Shown here piece by piece: positions 1 to 11,587 of a DNA stretch of 64,000 bases. A program made the position numbers and the translations under genes. The stretch spans positions 1,364,001-1,428,000 of the forward strand of contig OX352773.1 of assembly GCA_947095535.1 (NCBI GenBank), read 5' to 3'. Below the pieces are notes generated by a model. The model made no database searches and was not told where the DNA came from. It worked only from the letters and a program-made list of their open reading frames with translations. The stretch comes from Poecilobothrus nobilitatus (taxonomy: Eukaryota; Arthropoda; Insecta; Diptera; Dolichopodidae). Position 1 is the first letter of the stretch; each line of letters starts with the position of its first letter.

Positions 1-40
1 TTAATAAAGTTTTTTTTCATTTTTTACTTTTTACCATTAC

Positions 41-1609
41 CAGAGACTACATAGAGATGTCCAAATGGCAACAAAAAAGTTTAGATGTCGCTACAATATC
101 GATTTTGAAATTTAGTCTCATTTTTCAACTTTTTTTTTTAAAGTTTCTTAAAGCAAGTTTTGGTCTCGGATATTTTTTTTTTTCATATATGTACATAAAT
201 GAACTTTCGTATGATTGGTATGGATGATAGAAGTAACAAGTAACATACATATATGAATATGATCATATGATATCAAATGACATATTATGATATACATAAT
301 CTGATCAGTATCTAATATAATTTTTATATTATATATGCATTATGCCATATTATGCATTTATATTACTTGAACCAGCTTGCCTACATGCTTATTAAATTGT
401 GAAAGTGTGTGTGAATCAAAATTAAATATAAATAGAAATACACATAAATACTATCGGCACTTTTTATATATGTATTTCAATATGATTCAAAAATCAATAC
501 ATATTTATATTTATATTTTGTTTTGTGTAAATGTAATTATGTTCCAATTTGATATGATTTGATAATTTTTATGAATATGTACAGTATCCAGCAAATGTCA
601 TGCCACTTTTCTAATTGGTATAATTTTTAATTAAAAAACTGTTTAGAAGAATTTTAAAGCATTATTTTTTATTTCAGTTATTTTTATTTGATAGGTATAT
701 TATATTATCTTCAAAAAATACCCACATATATATGTAGGTATACTGTTATCAATATAACAATATGAGTCATGAGATCAAAAAATAAAATAAAATCATAATA
801 CAAAAAATTTTGTTACTTTGTTTGTTTGTTTTTCCCTGAAGTTATAAAGTTAAAAATATTATTAGAAAAAATTCGAACGCCTATATTATTTTATTGCTTT
901 TCTATATATATTTTTTTAAATTACCATTACTTTTGCTGGATACTGTATATTAAATCAGTTAAATTTAGTTAAATAAATAATGCAGTTAAATCAGATGATT
1001 TTCATAAAATAGATAACATTCATCCCATCTGATACCATATAATATACGATATACCATTTCATACATTCAAAAAATTCTGCTTGTAGTAGTGAAATACTGA
1101 ATGCATATGAATGATAACCTTGAAATGTTTTTTCTTGTTGTTTTTAGAAAAGTCAACATAAAATAATCTATTTTTATTTAATTTTTTTCTATATGAAATA
1201 TTTAGCTAAATGTTCCATATTTTTTGTAAAGTGATATTTAGAATGTCTTCTTTATCATATTGAAAATTTACGTTTCTACTCGACATATTAAATATATATT
1301 TTCTCAAATACATTTTCCCATTTTTGCCTTATTTTTCTATTTTAAAAGTTATTTTGTCATCGCTTTGCTTTAAAAAGTTTAATAATCACAAGGATAAAAA
1401 AATTTTGAAAATGCATAAAATATATGAATGATCATTTTACACCAGATTTTACAGAAGATTCTGGTTTTCGCTAAATTCTTTTAGCTATGACACAAACTAA
1501 ATATTTCTGTGCTTTAAGATTTTTAAAACTAGCCAGTTTTAGCTGGCCCGTTTGAAAAAAAATTAGTACAAATTTTTGTATGAATTTGTACATCTCTATG
1601 TAGTCTCTG
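41..1609. mobile_element. hAT-like non-autonomous DNA transposon, 1569 bp
   Basis: The left end reads CAGAGACTACATAGAGATGT and the right end is its exact reverse complement, so the element has 20-bp terminal inverted repeats. It is flanked on both sides by CCATTAC (34-40 and 1610-1616), a 7-bp direct repeat consistent with a slightly eroded 8-bp hAT target duplication. The terminal CAGAG also fits the hAT superfamily. The interior is AT-rich with no recognisable transposase, so this is a deletion derivative or MITE-type element. A second, smaller element is nested at 582-945, and a LINE inserted one base beyond the right target duplication. The superfamily call is inferred from end sequence and duplication length only. 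Confidence 0.75.
582..945. mobile_element. Tc1/mariner-type MITE nested in the hAT-like element
   Basis: Both ends carry the inverted sequence CAGTATCCAGCAAA (right end TTTGCTGGATACTG) and both are bordered by TA (580-581 and 946-947), the Tc1/mariner target duplication. The 364-bp interior has no coding potential, so mobilisation would need a transposase from elsewhere. It must be younger than the hAT-like element around it. Confidence 0.75.
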
Positions 1610-1617
1610 CCATTACC

Positions 1618-1631
1618 ATTGAGGGTACGCA
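1618..1631. repeat. Left target-site duplication of LINE copy 1
   Basis: ATTGAGGGTACGCA here matches ATTGAGGGTGCGCA at 4999-5012 with one mismatch. The pair brackets the LINE and is the expected product of target-primed reverse transcription. Confidence 0.65.
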
Positions 1632-2131
1632 GCCAATGGTGTAGTAGTTAAGAGCACCACCTGGGTAAAAAAAAATATATATAATACTATACTCTTATAA
1701 CATATTATCTTATAATTTATAATCTAATATTTCATACCTAAAAATAGAAAATAATAATTAATAACAAAAATAATATAATTAAATACCTATAATCATGTTC
1801 CAGAAATAATCTATATCTAATAAATAATACTTAATACAAAAATACCTATTCCATCATGTGCACTTGTGAAACTGACATCAATGACATATGTCATGACTAG
1901 CATAACCCAACAAACATCTGTACGTCAAGAGATAGGGATATGTAATCGCACCACGGCGTCTTGCGGAAATATTTTGCGTCGTCTTCCTACAAGACGTGAG
2001 ATTATCGAAATCATGTGGATAGCTATAGCAGACCAGTCACCTTGCTTAGCGAACAAAATATGACTCAAGAAACTGAAACAAAGCCTCGGATATTACAAAA
2101 TGAAAATACGGTAACGACCATTGGCACGAAA

Positions 2132-3892
2132 ACAAGGACAAGAATTGGAAATTGGAATGTACGCACTCTGAAAGAAACACCAAGGTTAGCCTAAGTAGAA
2201 AGAGAAAGACAGAAATACAAAGTTAAAATTCTGGGCTTCAGTGAGATAAGATGGATTGAAACAGGAGAAATAACTACATCTGAAGGAAGTAAGATGATAT
2301 ACAGTGGAACGGAGAGCGGAAGTGAAAGTGGTGTAGGAATAATAATAGATAAAACATTGAAAAATAGCCTAATAAGCTGGACCCCGGCTTCCGACAGAAT
2401 TATACAAGCAAGATTCCACTCTGCAATACGAAAAATTTCTATAATTCAATGTTATGCTCCCACAGAAGCGGCATCCGAAGAGATGAAAGACGAGTTCTAC
2501 TCCCAGCTCTCCGCAATCTTAGAAAGAATTCCCAGAACCGACATCATACTAATAATGGGAGACTTCAATGCAAAAGCTGGTTCAAACCTGGACAGCGATT
2601 ACAAGAGAATTATGGGACATCATGGAATTGGTAATATAAACAACAACGGCGAAAGACTAGTAGAAGTCTGTCTGGAACACAACCTGGCAATCGGTGGAAC
2701 ACTCTTCCCACACAAAAACATTCACAAATATACATGGGAATCTCCAGATGGCCGGACTAAAAACCAGATAGATCATATATGCATTAGTACGAAATGGAAA
2801 TCATCACTACTAGATGTAAGAACGTGGAGAGGAGCAGATGTTCATAGTGATCATACGCTGCTAACAGGAGACATAGGAATAAGACTCAAAGCCACTCAGA
2901 ATAACACAATCAAAAGAAAGCAACAAATCAATACTGTAAAACTAAAATGCAATAATACAAAAAGAGAATTTGTAACAAAGCTGCAGAATCAGCAAATTAA
3001 TACAGGCAATTTGCAGTCAATCTTACTTCAAGTTGGTGAAGAAGTCTTAGGTAAAACAATACCTAATAAGAAGGAGTGGATATCCGATGAAACCTGGAAC
3101 CTAATTCAGCAAAGAAGGAAACTTAGAGAAAAACTATTACTAACCCAATTGAATGAGGTCAAAAACCAATGTAATCTGAAAGCAAAAGAAGTAAAGAAAA
3201 GTGCCAGAAGGGACAAAAGGAAATTCTTCAACAATATTGCAGGTGATGCACAAAGAGCAGCAAACCAAAATAATATGCGATCCCTCTACAACAAAGTAAG
3301 AATTCTCACAAAACAGAACTTAATGAAAAATCGTCCCATTAGAAATAAGAATGGACAAATGCTCACTTCAACCCAAGAACAAATCCAGAGATGGAAAGAA
3401 CATTTCGAAGAAACAAACAACGAAGATAGTGGAGATAGTAATGAAAACGACGATGAAGAAGAAAGTTCCCCTACTGCAGACACAAGAAGCCGAATTACTG
3501 TAAATGCCCCATCAAACAGAGAAATTATAGCTGCACTTTCAAGGCTGAAAAGCAACAAAGCGCCGGGTATAGATGGAATATCTTCAGAACTTCTCCAAGC
3601 AAACACAGGATATATAGCAGAAGTTCTTCAGCCTATCTTGGAAGAAATTTGGAACAATGAAGCCGTACCGGAAAGCTGGAAAAAAGGAATCATAATAAAA
3701 CTTCCAAAAAAGGGAAATCTCCAAGAATGCAAAAATTGGCGTGGTATTACAGTCCTAAACACACTAAATAAATTACTGGCTCTCATAATACACTCCAGAA
3801 TTGAAGCACGAATAGACGACACCCTTCGTGAGCAACAAGCAGGTTTTAGAAAGCAGTGCAGCTTACAGATCACTCAAATACTCTGCGTCTGA
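2132..3892 (+). pseudogene. LINE endonuclease plus N-terminal half of reverse transcriptase (copy 1)
   Basis: In order, the frame shows NWNVRTL, then FSEIRW, GDFNAKAG, NQIDHI and HSDHTLL, the landmark motifs of the endonuclease/exonuclease/phosphatase fold that nicks the target. After a lysine-rich linker come the RT fingers motifs (SRLKSNKAPGIDGISSELLQ and, further on, NWRGITVLNTLNKL). A TAA at 2192-2194 interrupts the endonuclease; downstream of it, from the Met at 2294, the frame is open for 532 residues. The frame breaks at QAGFRK (about 3860), where the RT continues in another frame. This protein would normally act in cis on its own RNA at the nuclear target site. Confidence 0.85.
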
Positions 3893-4858
3893 TAATCGAA
3901 CAATCAACAGAATGGAAATCACCACTCTACATAACATTCGTGGACTTTGAAAGAGCATTCGATAAAATAAAACACAGGGCCATCTGGAAGGCTCTCAGAA
4001 GAAGGAATATACCACCTAAACTCAGAAATATCATCCAAAATATGTACACCGACGCCGAGTCCAGGGTTCTCCACAATGGAAACCTTAGCGATCCGATAAG
4101 CCTCAAGGCTGGAGTCAAACAAGGATGTCCACTTTCCCCAATCCTGTTCAACATCGTTCTCGACGACGTATTGGAAGAATCACTAATACAGCAAACAGGA
4201 ACAAATTGGACCCTTACATCTCGTTCTACTTGCACATACACACAGGAATATGCAACAGAAACTAGATTCCCTAAACACGAAAGCACATAAAGTAGGACTC
4301 AATATAAATATTGCAAAAACAAAGTCCCTAAGATTGAATGCAAACAATTCCAATCCACTAGCAATAAACAACACATACATAGAGGATGTGACAAGTTTCA
4401 ACTACCTTGGCAGTATTCTTACCGCAAACGGAGGAGCAGAAGAAGACATTGAGAATCGAATAAAATTAGCAAAGATGGCATTCGGGAGACTTTGGCCAAT
4501 CTGGAGATCACCACAGTTAACCAAAGGCACGAAAATAAGGATATATGAAGCCTGTGTGAAGTCGATTCTACTCTACGGCAGTGAAACCTGGTTAATCAAA
4601 AACTCTTCAACAAATAAATTACAAGTATTTGAAAATAAATGCCTCCGAACAATTCAAAATATAAGATGGCCTAGAAGAATATCAAATGAGGACCTACTAA
4701 CTATCTCTAGACAAGAAACCATACTCTGCCAAATCAAGAAAAAGAAATGGAGATGGATAGGTCACACACTTCGTAAAGCGCCAGAGAAAATTGCACGCCA
4801 GGCGCTCGACTGGAATCCACAGGGAAAAAGAAGTGTGGGTAGACCTAAAATAACATAG
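3856..4858 (+). pseudogene. Reverse transcriptase palm, thumb and C-terminal part (copy 1), YADD deleted
   Basis: The frame shows FVDFERAFDKIKHRAIW (motif A), then GVKQGCPLSPILFNIVLDDV (motif B). The text then jumps from WTLTS to LVLLAHTHRNM, losing about 30 nt that should encode the YADD active site (compare YAVD in copy 2), with a frameshift. The thumb and C-terminal part follow in another frame (NYLGSILTANGG, WRWIGHTLRKAPEKIA, WNPQGKRSVGRP). The last motif is typical of this LINE family. Loss of both metal-binding aspartates makes polymerase activity impossible. Confidence 0.85.
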
Positions 4859-4998
4859 AGAAGGTCTGTGGCTAAGGAAATTGATAATAGCGGCAAAACA
4901 TGGGTAGAAATCAAACATTTGGCCCACAATCGAATGCGATATAGAAGCTTTGTGGAAGCCCTATGCTCCCCCAGGGGGTAAAACAGGATAAAAAAAAA

Positions 4999-5012
4999 AT
5001 TGAGGGTGCGCA
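4999..5012. repeat. Right target-site duplication of LINE copy 1
   Basis: ATTGAGGGTGCGCA directly follows the A-rich tail and matches 1618-1631 except for one base. Confidence 0.65.
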
Positions 5013-5248
5013 TGCCGTTCTGTTTTATTTGTTTAATCATCTATATTCCTATTGAATTTGAAGATGCAATGGAGATGCTGCTACTACGAAGTATATTATC
5101 TATGGCTGTCTTTAATTACTTTTATTTAAAACTTTAGAACTTATAATTTATAAACCATATCAAAGTAATAATAAATACATAAGTACATATTTATGTCAAA
5201 TTACATTTTTGATTTTAATACACGATTGGGATCGCTTGACATTTGAAT

Positions 5249-6067
5249 CACAATGCTCAGATTTTTAAAGAGAAATCGCAAAATGTCAGAAATATATCGC
5301 AAAAAATCGTCCAAACTTGACGTTTTGGTACAAAAAATACATCACTTACACACAGTACTGTCATTGGTAGATTTTCGTTGTAATCATAAATTCGAAAATC
5401 ATGTATTCTAAGATTTAAGTTTTTATTTATTGTATTTTATACAAAATTGCACAAACAAAACTGCGTTTCCCATTCTACAATATCGGAATTTGCTTTATTT
5501 TCATTAGAGTGGTTGACTTTGGCATACACTGCAGCATTAAAAAGAGCTAACATTGTTTTCGGAGAATTAAAAGCATTACAGCAATTTTTCATATTAAGAA
5601 AATTAAATTTAATTCTTTTAATTAATGATAATGTATCAATAATCATGCAATTCCGAATTTTATTTTTAATTATGTTAATTTACGAAAATGTTCTTTCAAC
5701 AATTGTATTCGAATGATGTGAAGACAAGATGTTAAACGCAAATATACAAAAACTTGAAAACATTAGTTTGGCAATAGCGTTTTTCATATTATAAGCCTTC
5801 TGCCAAAACATTTATGGATTTTCCGGTATACATATTTCCATTAAATATTTCATTCCACTTTAAATTTATAATTAACTCATACTTCTAATACTATGCTCTC
5901 AGACTCATACTTTTTTCGGTAAATTTTTTGAATTAGGAAAAAAAAATTTATTTTTTTCGCCCAATATCGCCCAAAAACGAATTTTGTCGCAAAAAAAAGA
6001 TATTTGCACTATTTTAAAATTTGGTATCGCAAATTCAAAAAATAAATTGCCCAATCTGAGCACGCTG
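5249..6067. mobile_element. Degenerate hAT-like element, 819 bp
   Basis: The ends CACAATGCTCAGATT (left) and CAGCGTGCTCAGATT (right, reverse complement) share 12 of 15 bases, including an exact TGCTCAGATT. The flanking octamers ATTTGAAT and ATTGTAAT match at 6 of 8 positions, which suits an old hAT target duplication. Repeated ATCGCAAA/TCGCCCAA words lie just inside both ends, as subterminal binding sites often do. Short open frames around 5437-5716 show no recognisable transposase motif. Confidence 0.45.
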
Positions 6068-8670
6068 ATTGTAATTGATTTATAGTGTGTATTCTACTAT
6101 TTTGTAGTTTGTGAGCAAGGTGACCTAGGAGAGTCTGTTTTGTTAAAAAAAAGTAATTTTGATTTATCAATAGTCGTCACTCATCACATCCCTGCATATA
6201 TATGAGTACCGATGGCGAATTATGATTACCGATTAGTGTTGTTGTTAAAAATTTTTTAAAATTGTACTTGTAATTTTAGTTGGAGAAGGAGAGAGATCAT
6301 GATTTGACAGCAAGTTAAGTTTCTATAAAAAAATATTTTATATCTACATATTTTAAGAAAATGTATTGCATAGTAATTTAATGTAAATAATAAATAAAAA
6401 AGTATACTATTGTTCTAAAAATAAAGTGCAGTTATTAAAGGATATGCGAAAATTTCAAAATTGATATGTGTAGAAAATTTGTCCATCTAAATTCTAAGAA
6501 AAATAAAGCATTGCAAAATTTTCTCAAAAGAAGCAAATAAATACAATGATAGAAAATATGAAACAAATTTGTAAAAATTAAAAGTTTTACATAGTCAATT
6601 TCCTTTTAAATTAAACAATAAGTGATTGAATTTGAAATACTCAAAAAATTAGATACATTGAGATATATGTACATTAAAATTTAAGTTCCATTTTATGAAT
6701 ATTAAAAAAAAAAGTAATTGAACACAAATTTCGAAAAATTTATACACATCAAATTTTCATATAAGGTAAGTAATTTATTAACTACTACAAGTTTGCCTTA
6801 AATAAAGTTTTATTATAAGATTATGATATCATTTTATACGATTACTTATGTTAAATATTTTATCAGTTTTGTCATATCCATTAATCCATTAGTAATAATT
6901 TTGAATTCTCTAAATAAAGTGAAGATTGTTTTTAAAATTTTTTTGTTTAAAGCTTTTATGCATTTCTTTAATCTAGAATAGAATAAGGCAGTAAAGAAAA
7001 TCCAATGTACTTTCTTCATATGTCCAATTGCTTATAAGTTATGACTTATGAGTATATAAAACACCATGGCATGCCAATCATGACACATAGTTATTACATT
7101 TATATTTTAATGTTTTTGCAAATAACACGTTTTATATAACATAAAATTAATGTTAATTTATATAGCATATACAATTACAAAAGAATTTATGTAATATTTG
7201 ATATTTGAGACAGCAAAAAAAAATTCGAATATGATTAAATTATGAAAAGAGACAAACTTATTAAAGAAAGTTAAAAACGCATAAGTATATAATTTAATTT
7301 AGTTAAATAGTTTTGATTTATTTTAACTTTTTAAATTCTTTTTTGTGCTCAAAAATTATAACTTATTTTTTTTTACCAAGAACAAAAAATAGGACAATAA
7401 TTTGAATCTTGAAATAAAAAAAAAATTTTGTTGTTTAATAAGATACATACGTATCTATTTAACTTTTAATTAGTTCTATTGAGTTCTATACATAAGTTAA
7501 TAAAAGAAAAAACCCAATTTGCTCATTTTGAAAGAAATAAAATAAGCAATCTTTTAACAAATCTGAATATAAGATTATGATTTTTGTTAAAAAAAAAAAA
7601 GTATATATAAAGTTATGTATGTATGTATTTAATTGCACGCTACGCAATAAATATTTATTCAGAACTAATGGCCTCCCACATATAATAGGCATTTATTTAG
7701 TTTTTTTTAACTTGTTTTGTTTAGTTTTTTTTTCTGAGAAAAAACTTGATGTGAAACTACAATAAATTTAAATTCGAATACAAAAATAAAAATAGATATA
7801 AAAAATAGTTGAGTACCTAATTATTTTATAGTTATTAATCAAATTTTCTCACGAACATTTAATAAGTATTTATGTTATACCAATTTGGCTTTAAATTGTA
7901 TATAAAATATGTATATTTAAATATATAAAACCTAGAAATAAGTAAAATTTTCAAAAAAGTTAATATAACAGGTGTTTAAAAATAAGTATGTACGTTCCAT
8001 TTAAAAAAAAAGTACATATAGTCTTAATTCGGTAGGTATTCAAAACTTAATAAAGAAAATTATTTACCAAAAGATAGGCACCGAAAAAGTTTTATTGCAA
8101 CATAAGTATAATCTAGTCTAAATAATCTAATCTAGTACCTATAATAAATATAAATATCTAATTATTGTTAAATGTTTTAAAAACTAAATAAAAAGAAAAC
8201 CAAGAAATTGCCTTCTAATAAAATAATTTTAATTCAAACAAAAAGTAAATGAATTTAAGTAAAAGCCAATTTTTCTAATTAAGTAAGTACCAAGTTATGT
8301 CAATTTTTTTACAAATAAAATAATAAGTACATACATAAGTAAAGAGTAAGTACTTACCTAAAAAAATAGCCGTACATGCACATATCTACATAGATAATAA
8401 ACAAATAAAAAATTTTAGTAGGGCCAGGTAAAATTTTATGTATGAACTATATACCCATGATATTCTTTTTTAAATAATCAAAGAAAAACAATCGAAGAAA
8501 AAAATCGTACATGCTCATAAAATATCTACTTAGTTACAAGGAGATTTTTTTCGTAGGCAAAGCGGTGAATTTTTAATTCATCTAGTTTAGTTAGTGCTGA
8601 TGTAATTACTTCTTTTATTAGATGATAAGGCTAGTAAACGAATATCTAATAAAAGAATAAGTATTTATTA
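6068..8670. other. AT-rich stretch with no supported gene
   Basis: About 2.6 kb of A/T-rich sequence with short TATGTA microsatellite runs. Short open frames around 7486-7765 are of AT-driven composition and match no family I know. Confidence 0.6.
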
Positions 8671-8823
8671 AAACCATTCCGTGAAACCAATGCTGAAGAA
8701 GGCCTATTTCATAAAATGCACTCCAGAACTAGAAAACTTATTGAATGTATTTTTGGAATTTGAACATCTAAATGGCACATATTAATAAGACCAATGGAAA
8801 CCACAAAATTAAAGAAGGAATAA
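8671..8823 (+). pseudogene. PIF/Harbinger transposase remnant (HARBI1-like, C-terminal)
   Basis: The frame beginning at CCA 8674 reads PFRETNAEEGLFHKMHSRTR, continues KLIECIFGI, meets a TGA, and resumes WHILIRPMETTKL. This matches the end of the DDE_Tnp_4 (HARBI1) domain, where an HSRTRxxIExxFGxLK block is followed by RILLRPLE. Only about 50 codons remain. The catalytic aspartates upstream are absent. A SINE starts 11 bp downstream. The assignment rests on the characteristic motif spacing. Confidence 0.7.
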
Positions 8824-8834
8824 AGTCTTTTAAA

Positions 8835-9008
8835 GCCTCGGTGGTCTAGTGAGTAAGATCGTATAAAATACGCTGTAAACACCTAGGGAGTGTGGGTCAG
8901 AATTCCACACACGTCGTAAGAGTAATTCCCCCTTACGACATGTACAGCCACGCCTGAAAAGATAAGGCTGTGTAATATCCTTGTTACATTTATGTGGCAG
9001 GCAAATAC
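8835..9008 (+). mobile_element. tRNA-derived SINE, copy 1
   Basis: The copy begins GCCTCGGTGGTCTAGTGAGT (A-box region) and carries a disturbed B box (GGGTCAGAATTCC). It then has the family-specific body: ACGTCGTAAGAGTAATTCCC, the complementary CCTTACGACAT that can fold back on it, CACGCCTGAA, and ATTTATGTGGCAGGCAAATA. It is full length apart from the lost poly-A tail. Confidence 0.85.
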
Positions 9009-10418
9009 GGCAATTATGGTATGATCCGATATATCTTCTGCCGCATGAGGCTAGACTTTCTTTGATAAATTTAAATACCAGTTATGCTGTCTAGTACTTA
9101 GCGAATATCATATTTGTCTAGCAAGTTATGCACGATGATATAACTTCCTCTCTTATTCGCTAATCCAAAAAATTTGAGCTTGGACGAGCTTTTCAATATC
9201 TCGTACCACTTTACAGACTATTCAGCATGAGTCTATATCGCATATTTTAAATGATGAATTAACTGATGAAAATTAAATTATGATTAATGATCAAATTAGC
9301 AGTAACTAGTCAGTAAAAATTCAGAATTTGTGAATAATGAATTTTTGATTATAACTAAAATCTATAATTTACTTTTCTCTCCTTGCATATATTGTTTTTA
9401 ATTTTGAAGAAAATGCTATTACAGAATTCCTTTGCACAGAATTGTAAAAGCATTTTATCACTTATGCTGAAGGTATTTTTTTCTATAACCTTATACAACA
9501 ATTATTTTATTTATACATATATCATATACATACTTAGTTATTATTATATTATATTTAATATTTAGTTATATTATAATAGTTATTATATTTAATTAATTAT
9601 ATATATATAATAAATACATATTTTTTATTTAATTATATTATACTAATTATATATTATAGGTTTTATAATGAGAAAAAAAGTTTAGTTATATTTTAAATTT
9701 TGGAATTTTTTAACTACCTAAACTTTCAAAGTGCATTTTATAAAGAATGTTACAAATAGTTAAAAGCCTTAGTGCTTGTCAACGAAGATTCCTGGATTAA
9801 TTTGGTTACAATCTTACCTGTCTATCCTTTTCGCCACAAAAACTTTTTACAAAGTTTAGGTTTTTTTCTCAAGTTCAGCCTAAGTTTCTCTGAAAGTTTT
9901 TTTATTTGTTACATAAACGCAAGATTGAATGGAATAAAAATTTTTTTTTTTTTCTTTATTAGTAATTTTATAATTTATATTATTTACAAAATATTATTTT
10001 ATTAGGTATTACAATAATTTGTTTTTTAGACCTTAGCCTTAGCTTTATGGTCTCATAATTTATAAACATATATTTTTTCCTTCATTTGTTGAATTTACAA
10101 TTTTTGAAATATACATTAATATGTTAATATTTAATATTAGATATTATTTAATCCGAGATAATTTATATAGATATAGTGAGAATATATATTAACTTAATTA
10201 CAATTTATTTACATCTTGTTGGCATTTTATTATTTTACATATTCAAAAGTTATTTATAATATTGCTTTTTTATTTTTACTTATTCAAATATTTTAAATTT
10301 TTAAATTTTATATTATATTCTTTTCCTTTTCATTCAGAGTTTATATTTCAGTTAAATTTCTTTATAACAATTTTTTATACATAAGTACTTATTATTTCTT
10401 GAAAATTTTAAACATTTC
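9009..10418. other. No supported gene; AT-rich with (TTATA)-type microsatellite
   Basis: 9010-9240 is less AT-rich and may belong to an unknown repeat. 9480-9660 is dominated by TATA/ATTTA runs. No coding sequence or RNA gene was recognised. The 3' end of the LINE fragment on the minus strand probably lies just above 10330. Confidence 0.5.
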
Positions 10419-11250
10419 TTATTGTTGCTCCAACACATATGTTTTAATTCTATTTTTGAAGATTACTAAATTATCTATTACTTTTAAGATTTCAGGGAGT
10501 TGATTGTACACTTTTAAGCAGTTATATAGACAATTATTTTTCTGGTTGTTAGTGCGAAATAGTGTTAAGTAGAAATTGTCTTTGTTGCGGGTATTATGAT
10601 TATGAATATGAATACTTCTACTTAATATAAAGTTATGCTTAATTTCGTTGTTTACTATTGTGAAAGCTAGGATATATAATTCGTACTTACAAATATTCAT
10701 AAGGCTAATATATTGAGTAGAGTATAGTAAGTTTGAAGGATATTGATTTGGATATCTATGGATTATCTTGATACATTTTTTGTTAAGGACGTCAAGCTTA
10801 TTAAGGTAAATTTGAGGAGCTCTGCTCCAAATTGGATTTAGATAAGTGATGTATGACTGTATAAATGATGAAATATATCGTGAATAATGCTTTGTTTGAA
10901 AGAAAATTTCTTAGCCTACGTAAAATGTAAATATATGGAGCAATATTTTTTATTATGTACTCAATATGATAGTTCCATATTCCTTTACTATCTAGAATTA
11001 AGCCTAGGTAGTTGAACTTTTTAACTACTTCAATATCATCATTGTTGTAGGTAAACCTGGTTGCTTGGTTTAGAGACTTGTTTTCAAAAAATAAAATTTT
11101 TGTTTTTTGCACATTTAAACTAAGGTGATGTTTTTCTAACCATACTTGTATGATATTAAGATCATTTTTTATTGTATTGTTTAAATCAGCCTCATTATCA
11201 GCAGCATACTTAATCACCGCATCATCTGCATATAACTGCAGAGTTCCTTT
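10419..11250 (-). pseudogene. 5'-truncated LINE, reverse transcriptase C-terminal part (Jockey/CR1 type)
   Basis: Read on the minus strand, the fragment starts at the RT active site LQLYADDAVIKYAAD (YADD codons at 11221-11232). It runs through LSLNVQKTKILFF, KKFNYLGLILDSKG and a degenerate linker to the C-terminal block HNHNTRNKDNFYLTL and NCLKVYNQLPEIL. The order YADD, KTK, NYLG and (H)NTRN...WNxLP is typical of Jockey/CR1-like LINEs. Stops and frame changes separate the two main blocks (11217-10801 and 10700-10419). Everything upstream of YADD is missing, as expected from incomplete reverse transcription. Confidence 0.75.
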
Positions 11251-11387
11251 TATGTTTCCTTTTATGTTTAAATTTTATGGTACTTGCTTTGGAAGTGAAA
11301 TATAAAAATATGCACCTAATAAAATACAATTTATTATGATTTTTTGTTAACTTTTCTATAAACTTCATTAATTATTAAATGTCAAAA

Positions 11388-11576
11388 GCAGCCTCGTGTC
11401 CTAGTGGGTGAGAGCGTATAAAATACGTTGTAAACACAGAAGGAGTGTGGGTTCGAATCCCACACACGTCGTAAGAGTTATTCCCCCTTACGACATTTAC
11501 AGGCACGCCTGAACAGGAAAGGCTGTGTAATTTCCTGTCCACATTTATGTGGCAGAGAAATACATTAAAAAAAAAA
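11388..11576 (+). mobile_element. tRNA-derived SINE, copy 2 (intact, with target duplication)
   Basis: The best-preserved copy. It has an A-box region (CCTAGTGGGTGAGAGC), a perfect B box (GGGTTCGAATCCC), the CGTCGTAAGAG...CTTACGACATT hairpin, TGTGGCAGAGAAATACATT and a poly-A tail. It is bracketed by AAATGTCAAAA at 11377-11387 and 11577-11587, an exact 11-bp target duplication. This shows LINE-assisted insertion and a fairly recent origin. Confidence 0.9.
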
Positions 11577-11587
11577 AAATGTCAAAA

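Larger units (their letters stand above)
1632..4998 (+). mobile_element. RTE/CFDP2-like non-LTR retrotransposon, copy 1 (dead)
   Basis: A near full-length LINE encoding an apurinic-type endonuclease followed by a reverse transcriptase, ending in an A-rich tail after GGGGGTAAAACAGGAT. It is bounded by a 14-bp target duplication with one mismatch. About 470 bp of leader precede the first endonuclease motif; the leader starts with a tRNA-like stretch at 1632-1665. The protein resembles the insect and schistosome endonuclease-reverse transcriptases often labelled 'craniofacial development protein 2-like', hence the tentative RTE assignment. An in-frame stop at 2192, a frameshift near 3860 and a deletion of the RT active site near 4215 make it inactive. 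A sister copy lies at 55400-57409. Confidence 0.85.

Noticed and set aside
3286..3606. Antisense open frame over the LINE RT
   Set aside because: Shadow of the sense RT frame with its conserved motifs.
9360..9570. 60-codon open frame (9383-9565)
   Set aside because: Ends in TATA-repeat-encoded Tyr/Ile runs; composition artefact.
11391..11465. Possible functional tRNA gene (perfect A and B boxes)
   Set aside because: No acceptor stem or anticodon-arm pairing, and the unit continues into a repeated SINE body with poly-A and target duplication.
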